From Chthoniobacterales bacterium (GTDB lineage: Bacteria > Verrucomicrobiota > Verrucomicrobiia > Chthoniobacterales > UBA10450), in NCBI GenBank assembly GCA_025929155.1, contig JAICMR010000020.1, positions 1 through 33,790 of the forward strand: 33,790 nt of DNA, read 5' to 3'. The translations under genes were made by a program, and so were the position numbers. Shown here in pieces: positions 16,282 through 23,900 of the stretch. Position 1 is the stretch's first letter; each line of letters begins with the position of its first letter. The notes under the pieces are model-generated. The model was not told the origin of the DNA, made no database searches, and saw only the letters and a list, made by a program, of their open reading frames with translations.

Positions 16282-16872
16282 TTAGGCGCGACTGCCGGAA
16301 AGCGATTTCGAGGAGTCGTCGCTCCGCGAAGAAACATCCGCCCGGCTCGGGCTGCCATTGGAGGACGAGACCGGCTTGCCGCTCGTCACTTCCGATTTGC
16401 CAATAAAGGTTGCGCCCTCCTCGATCACCAGACGCGCCGCCTTCAAATCACCCTGCAAGGTGCAACGCGACTTCAATTCGCAACGTTCGCCCACCGTAAT
16501 GTTGCCATGCACTTTGCCGAACACGGTGATCGATTTCGTCTTGATTTCACCGCGGATATCGGCGTTTTCACCGATCGTGAGGACGCCATCGGAATGGATT
16601 TCGCCCTCCACTTTGCCATCGATCAGCAGTTCCTTTTGAAATTTGATGCTTCCTTTGATCTCGACATCGCTCGAGAGGACGTCTTTGCCAGAATGTTCGG
16701 CCATATATTTTTGATGCTCGGACAGGGTTATTGATTTTGCCGCAGGGGCAGGTGCCTTTGTTTCTTCCCGCGGCGGGGGAGTTGGTTTGCGCTCCTCGTA
16801 GCTGGGCGCCGGGTTGGGCGTGTGCGTCTCCGGTGGCGCCGCGGGCTTTTGCGGGATGAATTTCTTCAACAC
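16282..16872 (-). CDS. Bactofilin
   Basis: 196 residues. A Pro-rich disordered N-terminus (about 1-60) leads into the bactofilin core (about 64-165): S-S-D-V-E-I-K-G-S-I-K-F, L-L-I-D-G-K-V-E-G-E-I, L-T-I-G-E-N-A-D-I-R-G-E-I and V-F-G-K-V-H-G-N-I. A Ser-rich tail follows. The core is a right-handed beta-helix that assembles into filaments on the inner face of the membrane. It is the first gene of a minus-strand operon with the zinc-ribbon bactofilin and DUF5069 genes. The start is GTG 16872 without a clear Shine-Dalgarno. The TAA stop (16284-16282) is supplied by an 8/9 motif copy (16279-16287). Confidence 0.92.
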   Translation of the reverse strand: MLKKFIPQKPAAPPETHTPNPAPSYEERKPTPPPREETKAPAPAAKSITLSEHQKYMAEHSGKDVLSSDVEIKGSIKFQKELLIDGKVEGEIHSDGVLTIGENADIRGEIKTKSITVFGKVHGNITVGERCELKSRCTLQGDLKAARLVIEEGATFIGKSEVTSGKPVSSSNGSPSRADVSSRSDDSSKSLSGSRA

Positions 16873-17245
16873 GACGCACTACTAAGAGCCAGCCTCAGTT
16901 CTGTCAACGGCGTGCGTCGCGGAAAGCGCAAATTCTCTCTTGTTTCATTACTCGTTGGGTTTCGGGCTTCCATTTACACTAATCGGCGGGAAGCTGATGT
17001 GGCCTGCCTGGGCTTGTCGCAGTCACGGTTTCTGGGTGTCCAACTCCGGAGAAAGAACAGAGAACGCGACGAATCTGAGCGCGTGCTCCGGCTGCCTGAA
17101 GTCAACGAAACCATTCCTGTGAATCGCCAGCAGAGCCGCGAGGATGCGGTCCTCCTTCGGCCCGGCGAATCTCCCATCGCGTCTCGGTCGGATTGCAGGC
17201 ACCGATGGTCTGGACGCGGAGGGGATGCCGTGTCTACGCTAGCGC
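16873..17245. other. Intergenic region upstream of the bactofilin operon
   Basis: About 373 bp between the divergent bactofilin and ABM-domain genes. It should contain both promoters, but I cannot assign -35/-10 elements. ORFs on either strand here give Arg/Ser-rich translations with no recognisable motif. Confidence 0.4.
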
Positions 17246-17617
17246 ATGAACCGTCTTTCCGGTTTGGTGACAATGCATCCCTACTTCAGGGTTCCACCGG
17301 ACAGGCTCGATTCTTTGAAGGCGATATTGCCCGAATTCGCTGCCAAGACGAGGAACGAAACTGGTAATCTCTTTTACGAGTTCACGATCAACGGAGACGA
17401 AGTCTTCTGTCGCGAAGGCTACAGCAATGCGGAAGCGCTCCTCGATCATCTGGACAACGTGCGCGAGATGCTGGCAGTCGCGCTGGACATGGCAGAACTC
17501 ATTCGCCTCGAGATCCACGGACCGGCAGAGGAACTCGCGAAGCTGAAGGAACCACTCGCGCATCTGAATCCCGACTGGTTTACGCTCCATCGTTGCAGCT
17601 GGGGCGACACGTTTTGA
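17246..17617 (+). CDS. Antibiotic-biosynthesis-monooxygenase (ABM) domain-like protein
   Basis: 123 residues of ferredoxin-like alpha-beta pattern. A strand H-P-Y-F-R-V is followed by a helix (R-L-D-S-L-K-A-I-L-P-E-F), then G-N-L-F-Y-E-F-T, E-V-F-C-R-E-G-Y, and the helix N-A-E-A-L-L-D-H-L-D-N-V typical of ABM/quinol-monooxygenase-like proteins. Such proteins are small dimeric cofactor-free oxygenases or stress proteins. Substrate and activity are unknown. ATG 17246 is the first start; ATG 17273 would drop nine residues and begins right before the first strand, so it is a fair alternative. Confidence 0.7.
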   Translation: MNRLSGLVTMHPYFRVPPDRLDSLKAILPEFAAKTRNETGNLFYEFTINGDEVFCREGYSNAEALLDHLDNVREMLAVALDMAELIRLEIHGPAEELAKLKEPLAHLNPDWFTLHRCSWGDTF

Positions 17618-18044
17618 GGATCGGGAAATCTTTTCCCAGATTTCTGGTGCGCGAACTGTCCCTGTTGCCGACGGGTCGCATAAGATTCACCCGGCGATTG
17701 GCGCAGGTGTGGATTTCACCTGGCGCCGACGTCGTGGGAATCGTCGGGAATCGTCGGGTATCGTTAGGCGACACAGGTATGGTCGCGCGGATTCCGCGCT
17801 ATAGCTTTTTCTGGCGCAGGGTTTGAGGGAGGCTTCCGCCTAACGGGAAGTTCGCGACGGCGAAACACCGTCGCCAGCACTCGAGACGAGTCCGCCACCC
17901 AGAACTGGCGGAATCTCACAAGCGGCTTCGGACTTTGTCTGTGCGTCAGCGCTGGGTGCGGCAAATCACGTCGCTTCGCGCTGGTGGCGATCTGGTCCTG
18001 ATGCAAGAGTGGGCGGGTGAACTGCTCCTGCGCCGTTGTGAAGC
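17618..18044. other. Intergenic region containing a decameric tandem repeat
   Basis: About 427 bp. It contains the decamer repeat at 17731-17770 and a second, 8/9 motif copy at 17838-17846 (GCCTAACGG), inverted relative to the exact copy at 17761. An open frame from about 17827 to 18072 has only a late GTG start (17941) and overlaps the DUF72 start. I do not call it. The plus-strand frame at 17593-17826 is also unconvincing. Confidence 0.4.
17731..17770. repeat. Four decamer units ending in the 9-mer motif
   Basis: Consecutive units GTCGTGGGAA, TCGTCGGGAA, TCGTCGGGTA and TCGTTAGGCG. The last holds an exact TCGTTAGGC. The 10-bp period is clear for the middle two units and approximate for the others. 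Confidence 0.6.
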
Positions 18045-18938
18045 ATGCCAGGCGGTGAAAAAGCGCCTCTGACGCCGGCTGAACGGCGAGCACGCCGAGA
18101 GGCGCGAAGGGCGGCGCAGCGCGAGGCAAACGTCGGGCGAGCCGCGACAATGCACGAGGCGCGGCTGGCGTGGGAGCGCGCGCCAGTGCTTTGCCGAGCT
18201 GAAAATCAGGCCGCCACACGCCCATGCCACATCGGCTGCTCAGGTTGGTATTACTGGCACTGGCGGGGCGGCTTCTACCCAGCCGAGCTACCGCGCACCG
18301 ACTGGTTCCGGTTCTACTCGGACCAGTTTGATACCGTCGAGCTGAACGCGCCCTTTTATTCCTGGCCGACGGTCGCGACGGTCCGGGGTTGGCTGAAGCA
18401 GGCCGAGGGCAGGCGCTTTATTTATACCGTGAAAGTCTGCGAGCTGATCACGCACGTGAAGCGTTTCTCTGGGTCGAAGACGCTGGTCCGCGACTTCGGG
18501 CACTTGGCGGACCTGCTGGGAGATCGGATGGGTTGCTTCCTTTTTCAATTGCCGCCGAGCTTTCTCTACACCGCAGCGCGGCTTCGTCGGATCGTGGAGC
18601 AACTCGATCCGGCTCGCCGGAACGTCGTCGAGTTCCGTCACGCGAGCTGGTGGAATGAAGAGGTGTTCAGCGCCTTTCGAGAGCGCCGGATTATTTTTTG
18701 TTCGTGCAGCGGGCCGCGTTTGCCAGACGAACTGGTTAAAACCGCTGACGAAATCTACCTGCGTTTTCACGGCCCGAAGCGCTGGTATCGGCATAACTAT
18801 TCGCCGGATGAACTGGCCGTCTGGGCCAGCCGGATCAGGGCGAGCGGCGCGGCCCGTGTGTGGGCCTATTTTAACAACGACCGCGATTGTTACGCGATCA
18901 GCAACGCGAGAGAACTGAGAAGCCAGCTCGACGCGTAA
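18045..18938 (+). CDS. DUF72 (YecE-like) protein, copy 1
   Basis: 297 residues. A basic Arg/Ala-rich N-terminal extension (about 1-60) precedes the DUF72 TIM-barrel-like domain: I-G-C-S-G-W-Y-Y-W near 64, F-D-T-V-E-L-N-A-P-F-Y, F-I-Y-T-V-K-V, F-L-F-Q-L-P-P, V-E-F-R-H-A-S-W and Y-L-R-F-H-G. The biochemical function of the family is unproven. An in-frame TGA at 18039-18041 limits the start to ATG 18045 or later; Met36 (18150) is possible if the basic extension is not real. It has no 9-mer copies. Confidence 0.88.
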   Translation: MPGGEKAPLTPAERRARREARRAAQREANVGRAATMHEARLAWERAPVLCRAENQAATRPCHIGCSGWYYWHWRGGFYPAELPRTDWFRFYSDQFDTVELNAPFYSWPTVATVRGWLKQAEGRRFIYTVKVCELITHVKRFSGSKTLVRDFGHLADLLGDRMGCFLFQLPPSFLYTAARLRRIVEQLDPARRNVVEFRHASWWNEEVFSAFRERRIIFCSCSGPRLPDELVKTADEIYLRFHGPKRWYRHNYSPDELAVWASRIRASGAARVWAYFNNDRDCYAISNARELRSQLDA

Positions 18939-19094
18939 GGGGCGAGCTAACTCGCGAGAGTCAGCTTCTGCTTCGCTGCTGGCGTGCCTCTCAGCGTGGA
19001 GTTACCGCTGCTGAGGATTCAATATCGCTTAACCAGTGTGCTGCCGGATGAACCGGATTGCTTTCAAAGCCTTGATTGGCCTGTAATCCTTGCC

Positions 19095-19853
19095 ATGGCG
19101 AAACCTGCTGGAAAATCCTCTGCAACTTCCTCGCGGCCGATCGCGCTGCCCTCGCTCTCGAAGCACCTGCGTGAACTCGCGGTCCGACCAGACGCCTGGG
19201 CGGTGCTTGCGCGAAATCTTATTCCAGTTGTTGGCATTTACTTTTTCGCATGGTCTGCCGCTCTCACCGTATTCAACTACTGGTTCGATGGGCTCGCCGC
19301 CCTCGCCGCCATTATTGCTGCGCTCATTCCGCGAGCGCTACGCGAGTCACAACCGCAATCGACTGATTCCGTCCCGGGTTTGAACTTCGCCCGCGGTTTG
19401 GTCACTTGGATTTTCCTGCTCGCCGTTGTCGGTCTTCCCTATTGGATCGTTCTAATTCCCTTGCACGGCCTGCTCATTAACCCTGACCTGCTCCGTCAGA
19501 TTGCACATTCTCCGGCACTCTGGTTCACCTTCGGCTCGATTGCGGCGGGACATCTTTGGAAAGCGCTGCGGATGGGCTACGATGGAATGGCCGATAAGCA
19601 ACTGAAGCAGCGGGTACGCTGGGATGTTTACCTTCTTGTCTTACGGGCCGTGGCTATGTTCATCATGGCAACGCACGGTCTTCTGTTTGTACTGGTGCCG
19701 CTCATGGCACTGCTCCTGACTTATATCGAGATCTGGCCCGAACGCATCCTGGGCGCGGTCTTCGGCGATCCCTCGCGCCTTTACGAGTACGATCCAGACC
19801 ATCGTTCATCGGCTCAAAGAAAAGGCATCCAGACTCCGCGAAACCAAGCTTGA
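19095..19853 (+). CDS. DUF6498-like integral membrane protein
   Basis: 252 residues with roughly six hydrophobic spans. The opening R-N-L-I-P-V-V-G-I-Y-F-F-A-W-S, then Y-W-F-D-G, resembles DUF6498 membrane proteins. Function is unknown. ATG 19095 was chosen because the frame to 18984 adds 37 non-hydrophobic residues without support. It is 33 bp upstream of the ligase gene on the same strand and may be co-transcribed with it. Confidence 0.65.
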   Translation: MAKPAGKSSATSSRPIALPSLSKHLRELAVRPDAWAVLARNLIPVVGIYFFAWSAALTVFNYWFDGLAALAAIIAALIPRALRESQPQSTDSVPGLNFARGLVTWIFLLAVVGLPYWIVLIPLHGLLINPDLLRQIAHSPALWFTFGSIAAGHLWKALRMGYDGMADKQLKQRVRWDVYLLVLRAVAMFIMATHGLLFVLVPLMALLLTYIEIWPERILGAVFGDPSRLYEYDPDHRSSAQRKGIQTPRNQA

Positions 19854-19886
19854 CAGCGTTCGTCCAAGTTTCCCAAGCTCCTCAGT

Positions 19887-20777
19887 ATGAAAGTCTCCTC
19901 CAGACGCAGAATTAGACTTATTGGGTCATCTATAGGTCTCTTTCTGACTTACAACCTTGTAGCACAAGGGAAAGAACCCAATGCCGCTACTCCGGCGACG
20001 GCGGTGGAGCGGGCCCCGCACCTCCTGCTGGCCGATGTCTGGAACTCGTCGATCGACCCTACCGGTTGGTGGATGAGTGAGAAATACGATGGTCTGCGAG
20101 GTTACTGGGACGGCCGCAAATTGTGGACCCGACAAGGCAACATGATCCACGCGCCGAATTACTTTATGGCGGAGCTGCCGCGCGATATAGCATTGGACGG
20201 AGAGTTATGGATAGGTCACGGAAAGTTCGAAGAGACCATTAGTGTCGTTCGTGCGGAGACCCCGGACGAACGCTGGAAACGCGTCCACTATATGGTGTTT
20301 GATGCTCCGCGTGCTAAAGGCACTTTTGAACAGCGAATGGAGTTATTGCACACAATTTTCCCGCAAGATAACCGTGTCGTTCGATTGGTGGTGCAAGAAC
20401 GCTGCGAGGGCGTCGCTCAACTCCTAGCGGAGCGGGATCGTGTGATCCGGCTGGGTGGTGAAGGATTGATGCTGCGACAGCCGGAATCGTTATACGAAGG
20501 GAAGCGCTCATCTACCTTGTTGAAGGTTAAGCCTTACGATGATGCGGAAGCTACGGTCATCGCGCACGAACCGGGAAAGGGAAAGTTCGCAGGCAAGCTC
20601 GGTGCGATTCGCGTGCGAACGGATGACGGCAGAGAATTCTCCATCGGAAGCGGGTTTACCGATGTCCAGCGGGAATTGCCGCCGCCCGTGGGAACGGTGA
20701 TCACCTATCGCTTCCGCGGACTGACTGCCAAAGGCATGCCGCGTTTCCCTTCCTACCTGCGTGTTCGCAAGGATTGA
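19887..20777 (+). CDS. Exported Lig E-type ATP-dependent DNA ligase
   Basis: 296 residues. A basic start and hydrophobic core (about 8-26, L-I-G-S-S-I-G-L-F-L) look like a signal peptide or membrane anchor. The adenylation domain has motif I K-Y-D-G-L-R-G-Y-W (nucleophile Lys66), motif III L-D-G-E-L-W-I-G near 103, motif IIIa M-V-F-D near 136, motif IV G-G-E-G-L-M-L-R (190-197) and motif V L-L-K-V-K-P (Lys213/Lys215). A short OB-fold follows, with no other domain. This minimal exported form matches Lig E, the family I know from Neisseria, Haemophilus and Vibrio and linked by others to DNA uptake. It would seal nicks in DNA outside the cytoplasm. It has no motif copy itself. Confidence 0.85.
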   Translation: MKVSSRRRIRLIGSSIGLFLTYNLVAQGKEPNAATPATAVERAPHLLLADVWNSSIDPTGWWMSEKYDGLRGYWDGRKLWTRQGNMIHAPNYFMAELPRDIALDGELWIGHGKFEETISVVRAETPDERWKRVHYMVFDAPRAKGTFEQRMELLHTIFPQDNRVVRLVVQERCEGVAQLLAERDRVIRLGGEGLMLRQPESLYEGKRSSTLLKVKPYDDAEATVIAHEPGKGKFAGKLGAIRVRTDDGREFSIGSGFTDVQRELPPPVGTVITYRFRGLTAKGMPRFPSYLRVRKD

Positions 20778-21071
20778 GAGCTAAAGGTTTCACTCGCTTC
20801 TCTAGAAGCGAACAATCGAAACGTCTCTTCCGACATGATGTTGGGGCAAGGCATCAAACAACCGCGCGCCGTCAGCGCATTAAGATTCGGAAAAACTTTG
20901 TCTTCAGCGCGCGATTTGGAATAGCCGGATTCATGTTCGGCCGGTGAAGAATCAGCGAAAAGCGCCCTAACGATCATCCGGCCAGCAACCGAGCCGGCGG
21001 CGAAGCCGACATTTATTCTTCAACCGTTGCTCTGACGAATCAGATGCCGCTCTTCGTGAGCAGCTTGAAAA

Positions 21072-21146
21072 TGGCTCCAGCGGTAGGATTCGAACCTACG
21101 ACCAATCGGTTAACAGCCGACCGCTCTACCACTGAGCTACGCTGGA
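21072..21146 (-). tRNA. tRNA-Asn (anticodon GTT), CCA encoded
   Basis: Read on the minus strand the gene folds as a full cloverleaf. The acceptor TCCAGCG/CGCTGGA has 7 pairs. The D-stem is GCTC/GAGC, the anticodon loop CTGTTAA on a GTCGG/CCGAT stem, and the T-arm GTAGG-TTCGAAT-CCTAC. Discriminator G is followed by an encoded CCA (21072-21074). Total 75 nt. Confidence 0.95.
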
Positions 21147-21244
21147 ATTTTTTCCCGTCCCGCGGCTGCGGGAGCGTAAAGTTGCCTCGTCAGGTCGCAC
21201 GGGCAAGCGATTTGTCGCCTCCGGCGCGTCGGGGAATTGCGCGG

Positions 21245-21272
21245 TTGCGTTGGGGCGAAACGCGGTCATAAT
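21245..21272 (+). promoter_or_regulatory. Possible promoter of tRNA-fMet
   Basis: TTGCGT (21245-21250), a 16-bp spacer and CATAAT (21267-21272) end 16 bp before the tRNA-fMet 5' end. This resembles a sigma-70 promoter. It is judged by eye only. Confidence 0.4.
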
Positions 21273-21288
21273 TTGGGCTCTCAAAGAG

Positions 21289-21362
21289 CGCGGGGTGGAG
21301 CAGTCTGGTAGCTCGTCAGGCTCATAACCTGAAGGCCGCGGGTTCAAATCCCGCCCCCGCAA
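21289..21362 (+). tRNA. Initiator tRNA-fMet (anticodon CAT)
   Basis: 74 nt without encoded CCA. Acceptor CGCGGGG pairs with CCCCGC, leaving the C1-A72 mismatch that marks bacterial initiators. The D-stem GAGC/GCTC has the A11-U24 pair, and the anticodon loop is CTCATAA. The T-arm is GCGGG-TTCAAAT-CCCGC. The anticodon stem is TCAGG/CCTGA, so the first of the usual three G-C pairs (29-41) is A-U here. Confidence 0.95.
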
Positions 21363-21468
21363 TTCCTCCTCTTCGGTTTTCGTTAGGCCATTCCTGCTAC
21401 TTCGCCACCTTCGCGAAGCCGCCCTCCGCTGCGTTTGCGTTTCCGACTGGCCGCGCCTTCTCTCTTGC

Positions 21469-22407
21469 GTGTCCGCAGCACACAAAATTTTCGTCGGCAC
21501 GGCCAGTTGGTCCGATCCCGGATTTGTCGAGCGCTGGTATCCACCGAAGATGCCGGCCGGTGAGCGCCTCGGCTGGTACGCGCAGCGCTTCGATCTGGTT
21601 GAAGTGAATTCCAGTTTTTACGCGATCCCGGCTCCGCGGATGGTGGAACGCTGGTGTCGAGCGACGCCCGATGATTTCCTCTTTGACGTGAAAGTCCATC
21701 GTCTGCTCTCGCGGCATGCGGCAAAGTTGAAATCGCTTCCGCCAACGCTGCAGGCCGAAGCCGAAGCCGACGCCAAAGGCAACGTCGTGTTGACAGACGA
21801 AATCGAGCAACGACTCCTCGACGAGTTGATCGGAGCCATGGAGTCACTTCGCGTGACCGGCAGATTCGGAGCGTTTCTGCTTCAGCTTTCGCCGGCGTTT
21901 TCGCCCAGGAAACATGAGCTGACGGAACTTGAGCCGCTCCTCGTTCGGCTCAGTCCGCTCGGTCTGGTCGTCGAGTTGCGCAACCGGAACTGGGCGGAAG
22001 GCGCGCAACTTGCCAGGACGCTTGAATTTTTTCGCCATGAAAATACAACGCTCTCCCTGGTGGATGCGCCTAACGAAAAACATTTCACGATCATGCCTTC
22101 AACCTTGAACACCGTAACGAATCCGCGCCTCGCGTATCTGCGTCTCCATGGCCGCAACGCCGACGCTTATTTGCGCGGCAAGACGGTGGCTGAGCGGTTC
22201 TACTACGATTACGACGATGCGGAGATCGCCGAGGTCGCGGAACGGGCGGAAGGTCTCGCCGGTGAAGCCGAAGCGGTCCACGTGATTTTCAACAACAACG
22301 CACTCGACTTTGCGCCGCACGCGGCGTTGCGTCTGCGGCAGGCGCTCGGGCAGATCACCAAAGCGCCAGCGCGTCAGCCGGATCTTTTTCGCTCCGGAAA
22401 AGGTTGA
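21469..22407 (+). CDS. DUF72 (YecE-like) protein, copy 2
   Basis: 312 residues. It starts right at the domain: I-F-V-G-T-A-S-W-S-D, then F-D-L-V-E-V-N-S-S-F-Y, F-L-F-D-V-K-V, A-F-L-L-Q-L-S-P, V-V-E-L-R-N-R-N-W and Y-L-R-L-H-G. An inserted helical segment with an A-E-A-E-A-D run (about 95-125) is not in the first copy. It is clearly a distant paralogue of the gene 2.5 kb upstream, not a recent duplicate. It starts at GTG 21469. One exact motif copy (22068-22076) reads A-P-N-E; another (21380-21388) lies between tRNA-fMet and this gene. Confidence 0.88.
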   Translation: MSAAHKIFVGTASWSDPGFVERWYPPKMPAGERLGWYAQRFDLVEVNSSFYAIPAPRMVERWCRATPDDFLFDVKVHRLLSRHAAKLKSLPPTLQAEAEADAKGNVVLTDEIEQRLLDELIGAMESLRVTGRFGAFLLQLSPAFSPRKHELTELEPLLVRLSPLGLVVELRNRNWAEGAQLARTLEFFRHENTTLSLVDAPNEKHFTIMPSTLNTVTNPRLAYLRLHGRNADAYLRGKTVAERFYYDYDDAEIAEVAERAEGLAGEAEAVHVIFNNNALDFAPHAALRLRQALGQITKAPARQPDLFRSGKG

Positions 22408-22421
22408 TGAACAGACGCTTC

Positions 22422-22443
22422 ATCGTGAGCGGATCCCGCGGAT
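22422..22443. repeat. Fragment of a dispersed intergenic repeat
   Basis: CATCGTGAGCGGATCCCGCGG lies between the DUF72 and DUF2062 genes. It shares CATCGTGAGC with the element at 29018-29072 and the 12-mer GGATCCCGCGGA with 25000-25011, both intergenic. Confidence 0.4.
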
Positions 22444-22549
22444 GCGAGAGCAGGGGAAAGATCCGTTTAATTCTTGGGCATTATCGACTTCGTTCCGCTC
22501 AGAATACGACCGTTCAGAGGAATGATTTGTTGCCGAACTGATCCGCCGA

Positions 22550-23044
22550 ATGAGTGAGGAGACTTCTCATAATCGGTCCCCCTGGCAGCGGCTCCGGCGC
22601 TGGCTCGCCGGACTTCATCTGCGGGTCATCACGATCGAGGATACTCCGCACTCGATCGCGCTCGGATTAGCGATCGGTGTTTTCTTCGGCTTCACGCCGC
22701 TCCTGAGCCTGAAGACGCTGCTCTCGATTGGCCTCGCCTGGCTGTTCGGCTGTAACAAGATCGCGGCTGCCATCAGCGTGCAGGTGCACGATCTGCTTCT
22801 GCCGTTCATGCCGGCGATTTACCTCTGGGAATATAAATTCGGCTTTTGGATGCTCCACGGTCACCTCCCAGACCGCATCGGGTTTCGTCCCCTTGCGCTG
22901 CTCGATCTCGCGCACTGGAAATCGCTGCTCCTGATCGGTCCCACGTTTCTGGGTTCGATTATCGTTGGCGTGCCTTCGGCGGCGGTCGTTTATTTTGTCG
23001 CCCGCGGGGTGATTGAGCGTCACCGGGCCCGACGAGCCGCTTAA
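22550..23044 (+). CDS. DUF2062 membrane protein
   Basis: 164 residues. The family block S-I-A-L-G-L-A-I-G-V-F-F-G-F-T-P-L-L-S (about 35-53) is followed by a second hydrophobic hairpin. A third hydrophobic segment near 128-150 precedes a basic C-terminus. DUF2062 proteins are small inner-membrane proteins of unknown role, sometimes fused to glycosyltransferases; no fusion here. ATG 22550 has no nearby Shine-Dalgarno. Confidence 0.85.
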   Translation: MSEETSHNRSPWQRLRRWLAGLHLRVITIEDTPHSIALGLAIGVFFGFTPLLSLKTLLSIGLAWLFGCNKIAAAISVQVHDLLLPFMPAIYLWEYKFGFWMLHGHLPDRIGFRPLALLDLAHWKSLLLIGPTFLGSIIVGVPSAAVVYFVARGVIERHRARRAA

Positions 23045-23140
23045 AATTTCTCACCCGAGCGGCACGGGAGTTGCATCATCGGAGGCGTCGCTGGTCTCTG
23101 TCTCTCGGGATGAAAGCCGCGACAGCATTGTAATTAACTT

Positions 23141-23821
23141 ATGAAAGTCTTCAGCCTTTTTGCCTCCAGCCTGCTCCTTTGTTCGTGCGCCGACATGGTC
23201 GTCACGAAGACCTACAACTCATCCATGACGGCGCGCACCGAAGTCGATGCCAAGGATTTTGGCTCGAAGGAAGTCGTCCGTTACGAGACGAACTGCGGCA
23301 TCGGCGCGGCCCATCCGCGTGCGATCTATATTCGGCCTTTCTGCATCGATGGCGCGATCTTCCGGGGCGACGAAGCGGCGTCGATCGGTGAGATGCCGAT
23401 CCGCGAAGCACTCACCCCCGTGCAATTTGCGGGCGATCTGAAGGAAGAGCTCAGTAAACTCGCACCAACTCGGGTTCTTGCCGATGACGAAGCGCCAAAG
23501 GTCGGCTGGCTCGTCGAAGGCCGGTTTGATCTGGTCGATGGCGGCGATCCCGCGGCGCGCTTCTTCTTTGGAACATTCGGTGCCGGCCGTTCCCATCTTC
23601 TCCTCCATGTGAAGGTGACTGATGTGGTCGCGCATCGCGTCATTTACGAATTCGACCTCGCCGGCGGGAGCAACTTGCAGGGACATCACGGGACTTTGCG
23701 CGCCAGCGGCCTCGGCAAGGCAACGCCCTTCGACCTGCGCAACGCGGCGGAACGCATCATGCTGGTCTTGAGCCCAGACCCGTTCCGTTTCGGCGCGCGC
23801 AGCTCGGTCACCCTCCGCTAA
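23141..23821 (+). CDS. DUF4410-like lipoprotein
   Basis: 226 residues. The N-terminus M-K-V-F-S-L-F-A-S-S-L-L-L-C-S-C carries a lipobox, so Cys16 is the probable lipidation site. The body has the DUF4410 pattern: I-Y-I-R-P-F near 64, W-L-V-E-G-R-F-D-L-V-D-G-G near 130 and F-G-A-G-R-S-H near 150. Function is unknown; location is probably the outer or inner membrane. An exact motif copy (23832-23840) lies just after the stop. Confidence 0.8.
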   Translation: MKVFSLFASSLLLCSCADMVVTKTYNSSMTARTEVDAKDFGSKEVVRYETNCGIGAAHPRAIYIRPFCIDGAIFRGDEAASIGEMPIREALTPVQFAGDLKEELSKLAPTRVLADDEAPKVGWLVEGRFDLVDGGDPAARFFFGTFGAGRSHLLLHVKVTDVVAHRVIYEFDLAGGSNLQGHHGTLRASGLGKATPFDLRNAAERIMLVLSPDPFRFGARSSVTLR

Positions 23822-23900
23822 ACCGTCGAAATCGTTAGGCGAAACGGTCGCTGATGATTGCGGTTGCGAAGGAAGAGCGGCCAGTTAGCGTGCAGCGGTT

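Noticed and set aside
17941-18072. Small plus-strand ORF with R-C-E-A-C
   Set aside because: Only a GTG start, 43 residues, overlaps the DUF72 start, no family recognised.
17764-18225. 153-residue minus-strand ORF opposite the DUF72 start
   Set aside because: Mostly the complement of the DUF72 gene. Its stop falling in a motif copy is noted but does not make it a gene.
20753-20977. 74-residue minus-strand ORF after the ligase
   Set aside because: Overlaps the ligase end, no recognisable motif. The region 20778-21071 otherwise holds only an 8/9 motif copy (20965).
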